This document shows, one piece after another, positions 44,224 through 53,269 of a DNA stretch of 64,000 nucleotides. The position numbers were made by a program, and so were the translations under genes. This stretch comes from Sphingopyxis macrogoltabida (GTDB taxonomy: Bacteria > Pseudomonadota > Alphaproteobacteria > Sphingomonadales > Sphingomonadaceae). Positions within the stretch are counted from its first letter, which is position 1. The number at the start of each line of letters is the position of its first letter. The notes beneath the pieces were generated by a model. The model made no database searches and was not told the DNA's origin. It saw only the letters and a program-made list of their open reading frames with translations. The DNA lies in assembly GCF_001314325.1 (NCBI RefSeq), contig NZ_CP009429.1:186501-250500 (forward strand), written 5' to 3'.

Positions 44224-45606
44224 TCAGCCGGGGTTCGGCGTCGGGTGGCGGGCCGGTACCTGCGCGGGGCGCGCGGTCAGCGGGCGCCAGCCGGCCTCGC
44301 GCTCGCGGCGGCGGCAATAGGTCGAAAGCCCCATCTGCAGCGCGAGCATCATGTAGATGAAAGGCTGGAAGGCGATGCCGACGAACAGCGATCCGATCAG
44401 ATAGGTGACATGGCCGTTTTGCAGCGCGGTCGCGAGCGGCGCGATCCATTGTTCCTCGGCGCGCCGCGTCTTGAGATAGCGATGGCGGAGCCGCTCCATC
44501 TGGATCAGCCCGGTGAGGTGGAGGAGGAGCCACATAGCGAGCCCCGGATAGCCCTGTTCGCCGAGCATTTCGAAATAGCTCGAGTGATAGGCGCGCGAAT
44601 GTTCCTCATAGACCGAGGCTTCGGCGTTTTGCGGCGCATTGGGGTCGTAGGCGGTCGCCGCCTTTTCGACGCGGACGCGGTTCTGGATATAGGCATTGAA
44701 GCCGCCGCCGAACGGATTTTCCTTGGCATATTCCCACGTCCACATCCACACCGCGACACGCGTCGAGGCCGACTGGTCCGACTTGTGGTCGCGGATCGTT
44801 TCCATGCGCTGCGTGTAGCTTTGTGGCAGGAAGGGGACCGCGGCGGCGGCGAGCAGCCCGGCGCCCGCGATATAGAGGAAGCGGTGCTTCACCGAACGCA
44901 GCGACAGGACGGCGAGCACGACGAGGCACACCAGACCCGTCCGCGCCTGCGTCCCGATCGGCAGCAGCGCGCAGGCGAAGACCAGCGCGAAACAGAAGAG
45001 CGAGACGCGCCAGTCGGGCGGAAAGATGGTGCCGTGACGCCGGTACCAGAGGATGAGCGGGATGATCGCGATGCCGACGGTCGACATGATCGAGCCTTCG
45101 TAAAGCCCGAAATTCTCGTTGAGCAGCAGTTGCAACGTCCCGTAGCCGCCGCCGCCCGCCGCGGTCTTGATTCCGCCCGCGATCGCGATCGATGCGGCGG
45201 AGAGCAGCATGATCACGATCAGCGCCTCGATACGCAGCTTGGTGCGCAAGGTCAGCGGCAGGAAGATCGCCCAGACGAGCGCTTTCCACACCCAGCTCCA
45301 TTTGTCCGCCGCCTCGACGGGGAAATCGGCCTGGATTGTCGTAATCCAGCAATAGATGAGGATCGCGAGCAGCAGGAACTGCCGCCCCGACCACCTTGTA
45401 TCGCGCTTGTCGTCGATCGCGAGCCAGCCGAAGATCGCCAGCCCGAAGACGATCAGCGAGATCGGAATCGAGTTGATCAGGAAATAGCTGAGACGTTGCG
45501 GCGCAACGATATCGATGTAGCAAAAGCACAGCACGAACAGGAACGGCTTGCGAAAGCCGATCCCGATGAAGGCGAAGAGAAAGGCGACGAAGGCAATGTC
45601 ACGCAT
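44224..45606 (-). CDS. O-glycosylation ligase, exosortase A system-associated (Wzy/WaaL-like)
   Basis: 460 residues with about ten membrane helices. The start, MRDIAFVAFLFAFIGIGFRKPFLFVLCFCYIDIV (signature part IGFRKPFLFVLCFCYID), and the big periplasmic loop with NPFGGGFNAYIQNR, EEHSRAYHSSYFEMLGEQGYPG match the ligase family seen with exosortase A. It would move a lipid-linked glycan onto protein or join polysaccharide repeats in the periplasm. The small gene upstream overlaps it by 8 bp. The exosortase itself is not in the window. Confidence 0.85.
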   Translation of the reverse strand: MRDIAFVAFLFAFIGIGFRKPFLFVLCFCYIDIVAPQRLSYFLINSIPISLIVFGLAIFGWLAIDDKRDTRWSGRQFLLLAILIYCWITTIQADFPVEAADKWSWVWKALVWAIFLPLTLRTKLRIEALIVIMLLSAASIAIAGGIKTAAGGGGYGTLQLLLNENFGLYEGSIMSTVGIAIIPLILWYRRHGTIFPPDWRVSLFCFALVFACALLPIGTQARTGLVCLVVLAVLSLRSVKHRFLYIAGAGLLAAAAVPFLPQSYTQRMETIRDHKSDQSASTRVAVWMWTWEYAKENPFGGGFNAYIQNRVRVEKAATAYDPNAPQNAEASVYEEHSRAYHSSYFEMLGEQGYPGLAMWLLLHLTGLIQMERLRHRYLKTRRAEEQWIAPLATALQNGHVTYLIGSLFVGIAFQPFIYMMLALQMGLSTYCRRREREAGWRPLTARPAQVPARHPTPNPG

Positions 45607-45760
45607 CGCCGTCGGCCTCCCGCCTGGCTTCGGCGTCCTTGCGCTGTTGCCACAGCACGCGCGGGCTGACTTCGCGGTCGAGGTCGTCGCGATGCAGCAG
45701 GCGCCACAGCGCGATCGCCATCAGCACATGGGTGAGGCCAATCGAGAAATTGTCGACCAT
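45599..45760 (-). CDS. small membrane-helix protein paired with the ligase
   Basis: 53 residues from ATG 45760. One hydrophobic helix (IGLTHVLMAIALWRLL) then a charged tail (LHRDDLDREVSPRVLWQQRKDAEARREAD in outline). The tail overlaps the ligase start by 8 bp, so the two are translated together. No known family; similar small proteins often accompany this ligase in sphingomonads as far as I recall. Confidence 0.6.
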   Translation of the reverse strand: MVDNFSIGLTHVLMAIALWRLLHRDDLDREVSPRVLWQQRKDAEARREADGDA

Positions 45761-45869
45761 TCGGGCCCGACCTTGTCCTTTTCCGGCCCGGAAAGAGGGC
45801 CTTGTCACAGGCGCGTTACGATATTGGGGTTGACGCCGCGTTAAGCCTTGTCTGCCAATAGGCCGCATC

Positions 45870-47093
45870 ATGACCCGGATATTGCACGTCCTCGATCATA
45901 GCCTGCCCGCGCACAGCGGCTACACCTTTCGCACGCGCGCGTTGATGAAGGCACAGGTCCGGAACGGATGGGAGGTCGCGGGCGTGACCGGCGTCCGCCA
46001 TCCGGAACCCGGTCCGGACGGCGAGACGGTCGACGGGCTCACCTTCTATCGCACGCCGCCGATCGCGCCGGCGCGTTCGCCGATCCGCGAATGGCGCGAG
46101 ATCGGCGCGCTGGCCAGACGGGTCGAGGCGCTGGCGCATGACTGGAAACCCGACCTGCTCCACGCCCATTCGCCGGTGCTCGACGGGCTTGCGGCGTTGC
46201 GCGTCGGCAAGCGCCTGGGAATCCCCGTAATCTATGAAATCCGGGCTTTCTGGGAAGATGCGGCGGTCGGCAACGGAACGGGGCGCGAAGGCAGCGCGCG
46301 TTACCGGCTGACGCGGCAGCTCGAAACCTGGGCCGCGAGGTCGGCCGATGCGGTCGCGGTGATCTGCGACGGGCTGCGCGGCGACCTGATCGCGCGCGGC
46401 ATTCCCGCCGACAAGATTATCGTGTCGCCGAATGGCGTCGACCTCGACCTGTTCGGCGATCCGCCGCCGCGCGATACCGGCTTGGCGGCGAAGCTCGGTC
46501 TGGCGCCCGACGATGCGGTGATCGGCTTTATCGGCAGCTTCTACGATTACGAAGGCATCGACGACCTGATCGCGGCGATGCCGGAGCTGGTCGCGACGCA
46601 GCCCAAGGCGCGGCTGCTGCTCGTCGGGGGCGGTCCGATGGAAAGTGCGCTGAAAGCGCAAGCCGCGGCATCGCCGGTGGCCGGCCATATTCACTTCGCC
46701 GGCCGCGTTCCGCATGAAGAGGTCGAGCGTTATTATTCGCTGATCGATATCCTTGCCTATCCGCGCAAGAAGATGCGACTCACCGACCTTGTCACGCCGC
46801 TGAAGCCGCTCGAGGCGATGGCGCAGGGCAAGCTGGTCGCGGCGTCGGACGTCGGCGGCCACCGCGAACTGATCGAGGATGGCGTCACCGGCAGCCTGTT
46901 CGCGCCCGACGATCCGGCCGCGATTGCCACAAATCTGGCCGCGCTGCTCGAAAATCGGGACATCTGGGACGAGCGGCGGCGGACGGCACGTATTTTTGTC
47001 GAAACCCATCGTAACTGGTCATCAAACATTTTACGTTACGAGCCTGTTTACCAGCGATTGCTGCAACGGGGCGGAAGCCCGCGCGCAGCATAG
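45870..47093 (+). CDS. GT4 glycosyltransferase, exosortase A-associated type
   Basis: 407 residues, GT-B fold. The N-terminal HVLDHSLPAHSGYTFRTRAL and the C-terminal nucleotide-sugar site (IGFIGSFYDYEGIDDLIAAMPEL and the EX7E-like PLKPLEAMAQGKLVAASDVGGHREL) are typical of the exosortase-A-system glycosyltransferases that act in exopolysaccharide synthesis. It diverges from the ligase pair, so the three genes probably belong to one pathway. Sugar donor not predictable. Confidence 0.85.
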   Translation: MTRILHVLDHSLPAHSGYTFRTRALMKAQVRNGWEVAGVTGVRHPEPGPDGETVDGLTFYRTPPIAPARSPIREWREIGALARRVEALAHDWKPDLLHAHSPVLDGLAALRVGKRLGIPVIYEIRAFWEDAAVGNGTGREGSARYRLTRQLETWAARSADAVAVICDGLRGDLIARGIPADKIIVSPNGVDLDLFGDPPPRDTGLAAKLGLAPDDAVIGFIGSFYDYEGIDDLIAAMPELVATQPKARLLLVGGGPMESALKAQAAASPVAGHIHFAGRVPHEEVERYYSLIDILAYPRKKMRLTDLVTPLKPLEAMAQGKLVAASDVGGHRELIEDGVTGSLFAPDDPAAIATNLAALLENRDIWDERRRTARIFVETHRNWSSNILRYEPVYQRLLQRGGSPRAA

Positions 47094-47140
47094 CGAGACG
47101 GAAGGACGCCGCGCAGCGCGGCGGCGGATTTGGAAGCGAT

Positions 47141-48019
47141 ATGGACGACGCCAGCGAAAAGACCGGAAAGGCCGTATGGACCGCGCTGCTGCGCGGGCTG
47201 CGCCCCGCCGTGCCGGCGGTGATCGGCGCCGCGGCGCTGACGTTCCTGTTCGCCGCGGTGATGCCGCTCGCCTGGGTCGCGGGAATCAGCTGGAACCTCT
47301 ACCTCGATCGCCTTTCCGACCTCTTTCTGCCGCCGATCGGCAATGGCGGACGGCTGGCGATGGCGCTCGGCATGGCGGCGATCGCCGCCGTGGTCGCGGG
47401 CATCATCGCGCTGATGATCGCCGAGCCCGAAGCGACCGGGGTCGCGTCGCTGCGCCGCCGGATTCGCCGCCGTTCCGAAATCGACGAGGATACGGACGAG
47501 GTGTTGCGCCGCCGCCGCGTCGACCTGCACCCCGACGATCCGCCGCGCCCGCCGATCCGCGCCGGGCGCGACCTCCCCGCCGAAGGGCTGGGCCCCGTCG
47601 GTGTCCACGATGCCGCGACTGCTGCGGACGATGAAGCGGCGTTCGACCTGTCCTTTGCCGACCGGGCGGTGGAAGAACCGGCCGACGATTTCCCGGCCGG
47701 TGACGGCGATGAACTCGTACTTGCCGAACGCGCGCCCGAACCCGCAGCCTATGAATCGACGGGCGACGAGCCCTGGCTGCAGCCCGCCGAGCTGGCCGCG
47801 CCGATCATGCCCGACCCCGCCGACAAGAGTCTCGGCGCGATGGTCGCGCGTTTCGAGGCCGGGCTGGCGCGCCGTCGCCAGCCGTTTGCAGAGCCTGTTG
47901 CGGTTCCCGGTGCTAGCGTGCCCGGCGCAGCCACAGCCGACGAAGAGCCCGAGGTCGATTTCGCGCTCGAGGCCGCGCTCAGCACCTTGCAACGGATGAG
48001 CCGCAGCGCCGTCGGCTGA
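47141..48019 (+). CDS. hypothetical membrane protein with long acidic tail
   Basis: 292 residues. Two membrane helices (about 24-46 and 67-92), then a basic stretch (LRRRIRRRSEIDED) and ~170 residues of low-complexity, acidic, Ala/Pro/Glu-rich sequence predicted to be disordered and cytoplasmic, ending in a short helix (ALEAALSTLQRMSRS). I know no family. It follows the glycosyltransferase by 47 bp and may be part of the same envelope-polysaccharide unit. Start ATG 47141 has a weak ribosome-binding site. Confidence 0.65.
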   Translation: MDDASEKTGKAVWTALLRGLRPAVPAVIGAAALTFLFAAVMPLAWVAGISWNLYLDRLSDLFLPPIGNGGRLAMALGMAAIAAVVAGIIALMIAEPEATGVASLRRRIRRRSEIDEDTDEVLRRRRVDLHPDDPPRPPIRAGRDLPAEGLGPVGVHDAATAADDEAAFDLSFADRAVEEPADDFPAGDGDELVLAERAPEPAAYESTGDEPWLQPAELAAPIMPDPADKSLGAMVARFEAGLARRRQPFAEPVAVPGASVPGAATADEEPEVDFALEAALSTLQRMSRSAVG

Positions 48020-48023
48020 CGGG

Positions 48024-48350
48024 TCAGTCCTCGACCGTCAAGATCTCGATCCGCAAGGCATCGGCCGCGCCCGCCGGCTCGACCGCGATATCGGCGACGA
48101 TATGCCCGGCGAGTGCCCATTCGATCGCCGATAGCCGCTCGCGCAGGGCCCGGCAAAGCAGAGGAATGTCGCCCACCGCGGCGATGCATGGAAACAGGTG
48201 CCGCGCCCCGACGAAGTTGGCGCTCGCCCACGGCCGCAGCGTCGAAGCGCCGAGCGTCAGGCCGTGCGGCAGCTCGCGGGCGAGCAGGCGGAACAGCCGG
48301 CGGTGCGGGCAGCCGGGGCGGGCGGGTGCGGCGGGCGACCAGCGGATCAT
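48024..48350 (-). CDS. conserved hypothetical protein
   Basis: 108 residues from ATG 48350. Mixed alpha/beta, with RRLFRLLARELPHGLTLGAS and WALAGHIVADIAVEP. No family recognised. It overlaps the preceding small gene as ATGA, so they form a two-gene unit, transcribed divergently from the S24 repressor gene. It ends 5 bp from the end of the convergent membrane-protein gene. Confidence 0.6.
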   Translation of the reverse strand: MIRWSPAAPARPGCPHRRLFRLLARELPHGLTLGASTLRPWASANFVGARHLFPCIAAVGDIPLLCRALRERLSAIEWALAGHIVADIAVEPAGAADALRIEILTVED

Positions 48351-48610
48351 GCCTGCGCTCCCGGATTGAGGGCGCGAGCGGCGCGGGTGCGGCGATCGCC
48401 CTGCGGCCGGACCCGGCCCGCACGGCGCTCGGCGCGCCATTTGTTCATGAAATGTTCCACGCGACACCGGACATCGAGCCCGGCTTCGCGTCCGCCGCGC
48501 AGGTCGCTGACCAGCCGCGGATCGTGCACCGCGGCGCGCCCGAAAACGCTCGGCGGCATCGCCGATTCGTGCAGGAAAGCCTCGATCCGTTGCAGCAGGC
48601 TGCGCTCCAT
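48347..48610 (-). CDS. small helical protein, putative regulator partner of the S24 gene
   Basis: 87 residues. The N-terminal 58 residues (SLLQRIEAFLHESAMPPSVFGRAAVHDPRLVSDLRGGREAG, core AMPPSVFGRAAVHDPRLVSDLR) resemble a compact helix-turn-helix: two helices, then a sharp turn and a possible recognition helix. Similar small proteins occur across sphingomonads as hypothetical proteins. Divergent from the S24 repressor across a strong operator region, so it is a likely target of that repressor. Confidence 0.6.
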   Translation of the reverse strand: MERSLLQRIEAFLHESAMPPSVFGRAAVHDPRLVSDLRGGREAGLDVRCRVEHFMNKWRAERRAGRVRPQGDRRTRAARALNPGAQA

Positions 48611-48652
48611 AATTTCCTCCCTGTTCCGCCCCTCCGAAGGGCGACTCGTCCA

Positions 48653-48728
48653 ATAGGATATTTCCTATCTGAGCAGATTTTTCCTACTTGTCTAGGAAAA
48701 ATCCTATTGCTAAAGACGAAATAGGAAG
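48653..48728. promoter_or_regulatory. operator array of TAGGA/TCCTA half-sites
   Basis: Between the divergent small gene and S24 gene lie several exact palindromes: ATAGGA-TATT-TCCTAT (48653-48668), TTTTTCCTA-CTTGTC-TAGGAAAAA (48678-48701), the overlapping TAGGA-AAAA-TCCTA (48693-48706) and one more half-site ATAGGA at 48721-48726. The layout resembles the multi-operator control regions of lambda-type repressors. Confidence 0.75.
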
Positions 48729-48737
48729 GACCAACCA

Positions 48738-49406
48738 GTGGCCGATTTACCCGACGATCCCCGCGTGGCGCTCGACCGGCTCTTGCAGGAAAAGGGCGTC
48801 GATTATGCGCAGCTTTCGGCGCGCATCGGGCGCAACCCCGCCTATATCCAGCAATTTATCAAGCGCGGCTCGCCGCGGCGGCTGGCCGAACAGGACCGCG
48901 CGCGCATTGCCGCCTATCTGGGAGTGTCGGAAGCGTTGCTCGGCGGCGCGGTACAGCGCGTCGCGGCGCCGTCGCGCGCGCGCGGTGCCGATATGGTGCT
49001 GGTGCCCAAGCTGGCGATCGGTGCCTCGGCGGGCGCCGGGGCCAGCGTCGACGGCGAGCCGGTCGAGGGCGAGGTGGCGTTCGACCCCAAATGGCTGCGC
49101 GGGCTCGGCGCCGATCCGCGTGCGCTCAGCATCATCCGGGTCGAAGGCGATTCGATGGCGCCGACGCTGAACGACGGCGACGACATATTGGTCGACGGCG
49201 GCGATGCGGCCGGCCGGCTGCGCGACGGCATCTATGTGCTGCGTATGGACGATGTGCTGATGGTGAAGCGCATCGCCCGCGCGCCGGGGCAAGGGCGGAT
49301 TGCGGTGATCAGCGACAATCCGCATTATCGGAGCTGGGACGACCTGCCGATGGCGGCGGTGCAACTGGTCGGGCGCGTCGTGTGGACGGGACGGCGGGTA
49401 CGCTGA
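48738..49406 (+). CDS. XRE-type S24-domain repressor (CI/LexA-like)
   Basis: 222 residues from GTG 48738 (AGGAAGGACC upstream). N-terminal helix-turn-helix: LDRLLQEKGVDYAQLSARIGRNPAYIQQFI; C-terminal S24 peptidase-like domain with the Ser in RVEGDSMAPTLNDGD (~139) and Lys in VLMVKRI (~175). Such proteins either self-cleave on DNA damage or just dimerise through the S24 fold. A clear Ala-Gly cleavage site before Ser is not evident, although ASAGAGAS lies near residue 97. The divergent operator array should be its target. Confidence 0.88.
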   Translation: MADLPDDPRVALDRLLQEKGVDYAQLSARIGRNPAYIQQFIKRGSPRRLAEQDRARIAAYLGVSEALLGGAVQRVAAPSRARGADMVLVPKLAIGASAGAGASVDGEPVEGEVAFDPKWLRGLGADPRALSIIRVEGDSMAPTLNDGDDILVDGGDAAGRLRDGIYVLRMDDVLMVKRIARAPGQGRIAVISDNPHYRSWDDLPMAAVQLVGRVVWTGRRVR

Positions 49407-49435
49407 GTGTTAGCGCCGAGACAGACTTGGCTTCA

Positions 49436-49510
49436 TCGTCACCCCGGACTTGATCCGGGGTCCATGGCCTCGATGCCGCAGTGGAACCCGGATCAAGTCC
49501 GGGATGACGA
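49436..49510. repeat. REP-like double-hairpin palindrome
   Basis: TCGTC..GACGA at the ends; inner arms CCCCGGA-CTTGA-TCCGGGG and CCCGGA-TCAAG-TCCGGG. Lies between the S24 repressor gene and the convergent lipoprotein gene. Same plan as the elements at 36576 and 39685 but another inner sequence. Confidence 0.8.
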
Positions 49511-49568
49511 AAATGGGTGGCGCAACGTCCACTCGCCGTTCCCAAAGCGGCTTCGCGACAGGGAGGAT

Positions 49569-49874
49569 TTAATAAGGCGCCGCCATCTCCGCTTCGATCT
49601 CGTGGTCGAGCACTTCGGCGCGCTGGCATTGCGCCTGATCGCCGTTCCGGCATTTCTGGGTCGCCTTGTCGCGCTCGCGTGACAGCTTGCCGACGCGCTC
49701 CTCACGCTTGCGCAGTTCGCGGCCGCGGTTGCGGTCGGATTCGTCCTGGCTCGTCGTCGACCAGTCGGCGACCTGGCCGACCGCCTTGACCGGCGCGGTA
49801 ACGACCGATTTGACCGCCCCGACGCAGCCGCCGAGCAGCGGCGCCATCAGCACAGCGATAATCAGGGTGCGCAT
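49569..49874 (-). CDS. small putative lipoprotein
   Basis: 101 residues from ATG 49874. A lipoprotein signal with lipobox LLGGC (cleavage before Cys at residue ~17), then an Ala/Val-rich segment (GAVKSVVTAPVKAVGQVADW) and a charged coiled-coil-like tail with two more Cys (QKCRNGDQAQCQRAEV). The open frame extends upstream, but the signal peptide fixes the start. Function unknown. Confidence 0.75.
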   Translation of the reverse strand: MRTLIIAVLMAPLLGGCVGAVKSVVTAPVKAVGQVADWSTTSQDESDRNRGRELRKREERVGKLSRERDKATQKCRNGDQAQCQRAEVLDHEIEAEMAAPY

Positions 49875-50049
49875 TTCGTCCTCCTCGGTGTCGGTCGGCC
49901 ATCGCATAGCAGCGTCGATGTGAACAGGATATTGCGATGAGCAGCCCGCCGCGCCTGCATCTGTCATATCACTGAAACAATTGGTTAAATTTCTGTTTAC
50001 CAGCAAAGGCTAGGCGGTGTGCGAACCCGTTGCCGCAGACCGAAGAGAC

Positions 50050-51339
50050 ATGATGATCCCCGCGCTCCCCGACCTTGTTCCATTTCCCAGTCACAGGACG
50101 GCGGTCGGCGTCGATGCGCATCTGTCCGAGGTCATCGACATTTTTCGCGGCAATTCGCAGCTTCGCATTCTGGCCGTGCTCGACAAGGACGATCGGCCGG
50201 TCGGTATCGTTCGCGAGCAGCGGGTGCGCGAATTGCTGTTCTGTCCCTATTGGTTCTCGCTGATGCAGAATCCGACGATCGGCGGCTCGATCGCCACGAT
50301 GATCGAGCCCTGCCTGACCGCGAGCGTTACCGAATCGACGGCCTGCCTGCTGCGCATATCGTCGGGATCGCCCGGGCATGAAGGGTTGGTGCTCGTCGAT
50401 GACGGCCGCTTCGTCGAGACGCTCGACAGCGGCCAGATCGCCCGGCTGGCGATGCTCCGCGAAATCGAACTGGCGCAGGAACGCACCGCCCGCGCGGGCC
50501 GGGTCGGCGATGCCGGACGGCAATTCCAGCAGGAAATCGCGACGCTCACCGATGCGCTTTCCGATATGGCGCGCGAGGCCGAGGCAGTGGCGCTGCACCT
50601 GTCCGAACGTGCGCAGCGGACCGGCCGCGATGCGGTTTCGGTCGCGGGCGCCACGGCACAGACATTGGCGGGGCTCAAATCGCTCGGCGAGCGCGGCCAT
50701 GCGCTCGCGGCGGCGATGGCGCAGATCGTCGACGACGGCCGCCGCGCGCGGGGCGCCCGTCAGGAAGCGCGCATCACCATCGCACAGGCCGGCGACCGCG
50801 CCGCAGCGCTCCGGGCGGCGAGCCAGTCGATCGAACAGATGCTGGCGCTGATCGTCGATATGGCGAGCCGGACGAACATGCTGGCGCTCAACGCCGGGAT
50901 CGAGGCGGCGCGTGCGGGCGATGCGGGCCGGGGCTTTGCCGTGGTCGCGACCGAAGTGAAGACGCTGGCGCGCCAGACGCGGTCGGCGGCGGGCGACATA
51001 ACCCGATATGTCGATCGCATCCGCGCCGTCATCGACGAGGTGAACGACGGTTTCGACGAGGTCGAAAGGGCGATCAGCGCCAACAACGGCTTTTCCGACG
51101 CGATCGACCGCGCCGTCGACGGCCAGAGCGCGACGACGCTGACGATCGCAAGCTATGTCGAGCAAGCGCTGTCGGCGGGCCGCGAAATCGACATCCGGGC
51201 GCTCGATATCAGCCGCGGTGCACTTGCCGTGGAAGGCGGCGCCGAAACGCTTGGGCAACTCTCCTCGCGCCTGACGCATGCGGTGCAGTCGCTGCACCAG
51301 CGCACGCACCGCTTCATCGACACGGTGGCCGCCGCCTGA
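50050..51339 (+). CDS. cytoplasmic methyl-accepting chemotaxis-type protein with CBS-like N terminus
   Basis: 429 residues from ATG 50050 (GAAGAGA upstream). No membrane helix. Residues ~10-150 look like a CBS-pair-type sensor ([26 protein letters not shown]). The signalling hairpin of chemoreceptors is present near 280-315: [35 protein letters not shown] (core [20 protein letters not shown]). Such proteins talk to CheA/CheW; no che gene lies nearby. It may control motility or a Che-like pathway from the cytoplasm. A GTG at 50017 is the alternative start. Confidence 0.85.
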   Translation: MMIPALPDLVPFPSHRTAVGVDAHLSEVIDIFRGNSQLRILAVLDKDDRPVGIVREQRVRELLFCPYWFSLMQNPTIGGSIATMIEPCLTASVTESTACLLRISSGSPGHEGLVLVDDGRFVETLDSGQIARLAMLREIELAQERTARAGRVGDAGRQFQQEIATLTDALSDMAREAEAVALHLSERAQRTGRDAVSVAGATAQTLAGLKSLGERGHALAAAMAQIVDDGRRARGARQEARITIAQAGDRAAALRAASQSIEQMLALIVDMASRTNMLALNAGIEAARAGDAGRGFAVVATEVKTLARQTRSAAGDITRYVDRIRAVIDEVNDGFDEVERAISANNGFSDAIDRAVDGQSATTLTIASYVEQALSAGREIDIRALDISRGALAVEGGAETLGQLSSRLTHAVQSLHQRTHRFIDTVAAA

Positions 51340-51465
51340 TCGCTGCGCCCGGCCGCGGCCGGGCCCGAAGGCCTGTCGTTACAAGGGCTTGCCGCCTCGT
51401 TTCCTGCTGCTAGACTGCGCTCCGCGCCGGGGGCGCTCATGGCCGCCGGCGGGGAGGAGGGTCAT

Positions 51466-52191
51466 ATGACGAATATGCAAAAGGGCTTGGCCGAGTTTAT
51501 CGGCACGTTCTGGCTTGTCTTCGGTGGCTGCGGCAGCGCGGTGCTGGCCGCCGCTTTTCCCGACGTCGGCATCGGTTTGCTTGGCGTCTCGCTGGCTTTT
51601 GGTTTGACGGTGGTCACGATGGCTTATGCGATCGGCCATATTTCGGGCTGCCACCTCAATCCCGCGGTGACCGTGGGCCTGTGGGCCGGCGGGCGTTTCG
51701 ACGCGCGCGACATCCCGCTTTATGTGGTTGCACAGGTGCTCGGCGCCGTCGTCGCGGCCTTTCTGCTCTTCTATATCGCCAGCGGTACGCCGGGCTATGA
51801 TCTCGCGACCAATGGCCTTGCCGCCAACGGGTTCGGCGAAGGGTCGCCCGGCGGCTACGACCTCTGGTCGGGTCTGCTGATCGAGGTCTTGCTCACCGCT
51901 TTCTTCCTGTGGATCATCATGGGGTCGACCGACGGCCGCGCGCCGGCGGGGTTTGCGCCGATCGCGATCGGGCTTGCGCTGACGTTGATCCACCTGATTT
52001 CGATCCCCGTGACCAACACCTCGGTCAACCCGGCGCGCAGCACCGGACCGGCTTTGGTCGTCGGCGGTCTGGCGCTGCACCAGCTCTGGCTGTTCTGGGT
52101 CGCGCCGGTGATCGGCGGGCTCGCCGGGGGCTGGCTGTATCGCACCGTCGGCGCGGATCGCTTTCCCAAGCCGAATATCGAAGGCGAGTAA
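51466..52191 (+). CDS. aqpZ: aquaporin Z
   Basis: 241 residues, six membrane helices with two half-helices carrying NPAVTVG and NPARSTG. The first begins [20 protein letters not shown]. Selectivity positions fit a water channel: His in LIHLISIPV and Arg in NPAR. A strong GGGAGGAGGG precedes ATG 51466. It lets water cross the inner membrane during osmotic shifts. Convergent with galU, 40 bp away. Confidence 0.93.
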   Translation: MTNMQKGLAEFIGTFWLVFGGCGSAVLAAAFPDVGIGLLGVSLAFGLTVVTMAYAIGHISGCHLNPAVTVGLWAGGRFDARDIPLYVVAQVLGAVVAAFLLFYIASGTPGYDLATNGLAANGFGEGSPGGYDLWSGLLIEVLLTAFFLWIIMGSTDGRAPAGFAPIAIGLALTLIHLISIPVTNTSVNPARSTGPALVVGGLALHQLWLFWVAPVIGGLAGGWLYRTVGADRFPKPNIEGE

Positions 52192-52231
52192 AAGGCGGAG
52201 CGCCGGCCGGGCCGTTTCCGGCCGGCGCCGC

Positions 52232-53098
52232 TTATTTCAACAGATCGATGGCGAAGGCGCGGACGTCGGCCGCCATGTCGGGCCGCGCGAGGGCGACGGC
52301 CAGATTGGCCTGGATATAGCCCGCCTTCGATCCGCAGTCATAGCGCGTGCCATCGAAGGTCACGGCGTGGAAGGGCTGTTTGCCGATCATGGTCGCCATC
52401 GCGTCGGTGAGCTGGATCTCGCCGCCGGCGCCCTTTTCCTGCCGTTCGAGCACGCGCATCACCTCGGGCTGGAGGATGTAGCGGCCCGAGATGATGAGGT
52501 TCGACGGGGCGTCGGCGACTGCGGGCTTTTCGACGAGCCCGGTGACTTCGGTCAGCGCGCCGTCGGCCTTGCCGGGCGCGATGACGCCGTAGCTCGAGAC
52601 CTGCGCGCGCGGTACTTCGAGCACCGAGATCAGGTTGCCGCCGACGCGATGGTAGGCGTCGACCATCTGTTTCATGCAGCCGGGCGAGCCGTGCATGAAT
52701 TCGTCGGGCAGAAAGATCGCAAAGGGTTCGTCGCCGACGATGTCGCGCGCGCACCAGATGGCATGGCCGAGCCCCATCGGTTCCTGTTGCCGGACATAGG
52801 CGCAATTGCCGGGACCGAGCCGGGTCGGTTCGAGCACCGACAGATCCTTGCCGCGTTCGGACATCGTCTTTTCGAGTTCGAAGGCGATATCGAAATGATC
52901 CTCGATCGCGCTCTTGCCGCGGCCGGTGACGAAGATCATCTGCTCGATCCCCGCCTCGCGCGCTTCGTCGACCGCGTACTGGATCAGCGGCCGGTCGACG
53001 ACGGGCAGCATCTCCTTCGGGATCGCCTTGGTCGCGGGCAGGAATCGCGTGCCGAGACCGGCGACGGGAAAGACGGCTTTGCGGATCGGCTTCAGCAT
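52232..53098 (-). CDS. galU: UTP-glucose-1-phosphate uridylyltransferase
   Basis: 288 residues from ATG 53098. Nucleotidyltransferase fold with AVFPVAGLGTRFLPATKAIPKEMLPVVDRPLIQYAV (core GLGTRFLPATKAIPKEML), then VTGRGKSAIEDHFD and FLPDEFMHG. Makes UDP-glucose for exopolysaccharide, glycolipid and trehalose. Length is normal. No neighbour in the same operon. Confidence 0.94.
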   Translation of the reverse strand: MLKPIRKAVFPVAGLGTRFLPATKAIPKEMLPVVDRPLIQYAVDEAREAGIEQMIFVTGRGKSAIEDHFDIAFELEKTMSERGKDLSVLEPTRLGPGNCAYVRQQEPMGLGHAIWCARDIVGDEPFAIFLPDEFMHGSPGCMKQMVDAYHRVGGNLISVLEVPRAQVSSYGVIAPGKADGALTEVTGLVEKPAVADAPSNLIISGRYILQPEVMRVLERQEKGAGGEIQLTDAMATMIGKQPFHAVTFDGTRYDCGSKAGYIQANLAVALARPDMAADVRAFAIDLLK

Positions 53099-53154
53099 CG
53101 ACAGCGGCTTAGCCGCGAACGCCGGGCAAGAAAAGGCCGGTGCTTTCGTCGAAG

Positions 53155-53260
53155 CGGCGCCGGCCCGCTCCCCCACCCGGCCTCCCTAGGTTACTATCGT
53201 CGGGGAGGCCCTTCGACGCCACGCGTCGTCGTCGGGCGGTGGGGGAGCGGGCCGGTGCCG
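53155..53260. repeat. 22-bp inverted repeat with nested hairpin
   Basis: 53155-53176 and 53239-53260 are complementary over 22 bp with a single mismatch. Inside, GGCCTCCC (53179-53186) pairs with GGGAGGCC (53203-53210). The element fills the gap between galU and yfiB-like genes. It differs in sequence from the other palindromes here. Confidence 0.8.
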
Positions 53261-53269
53261 AAACGCTGG

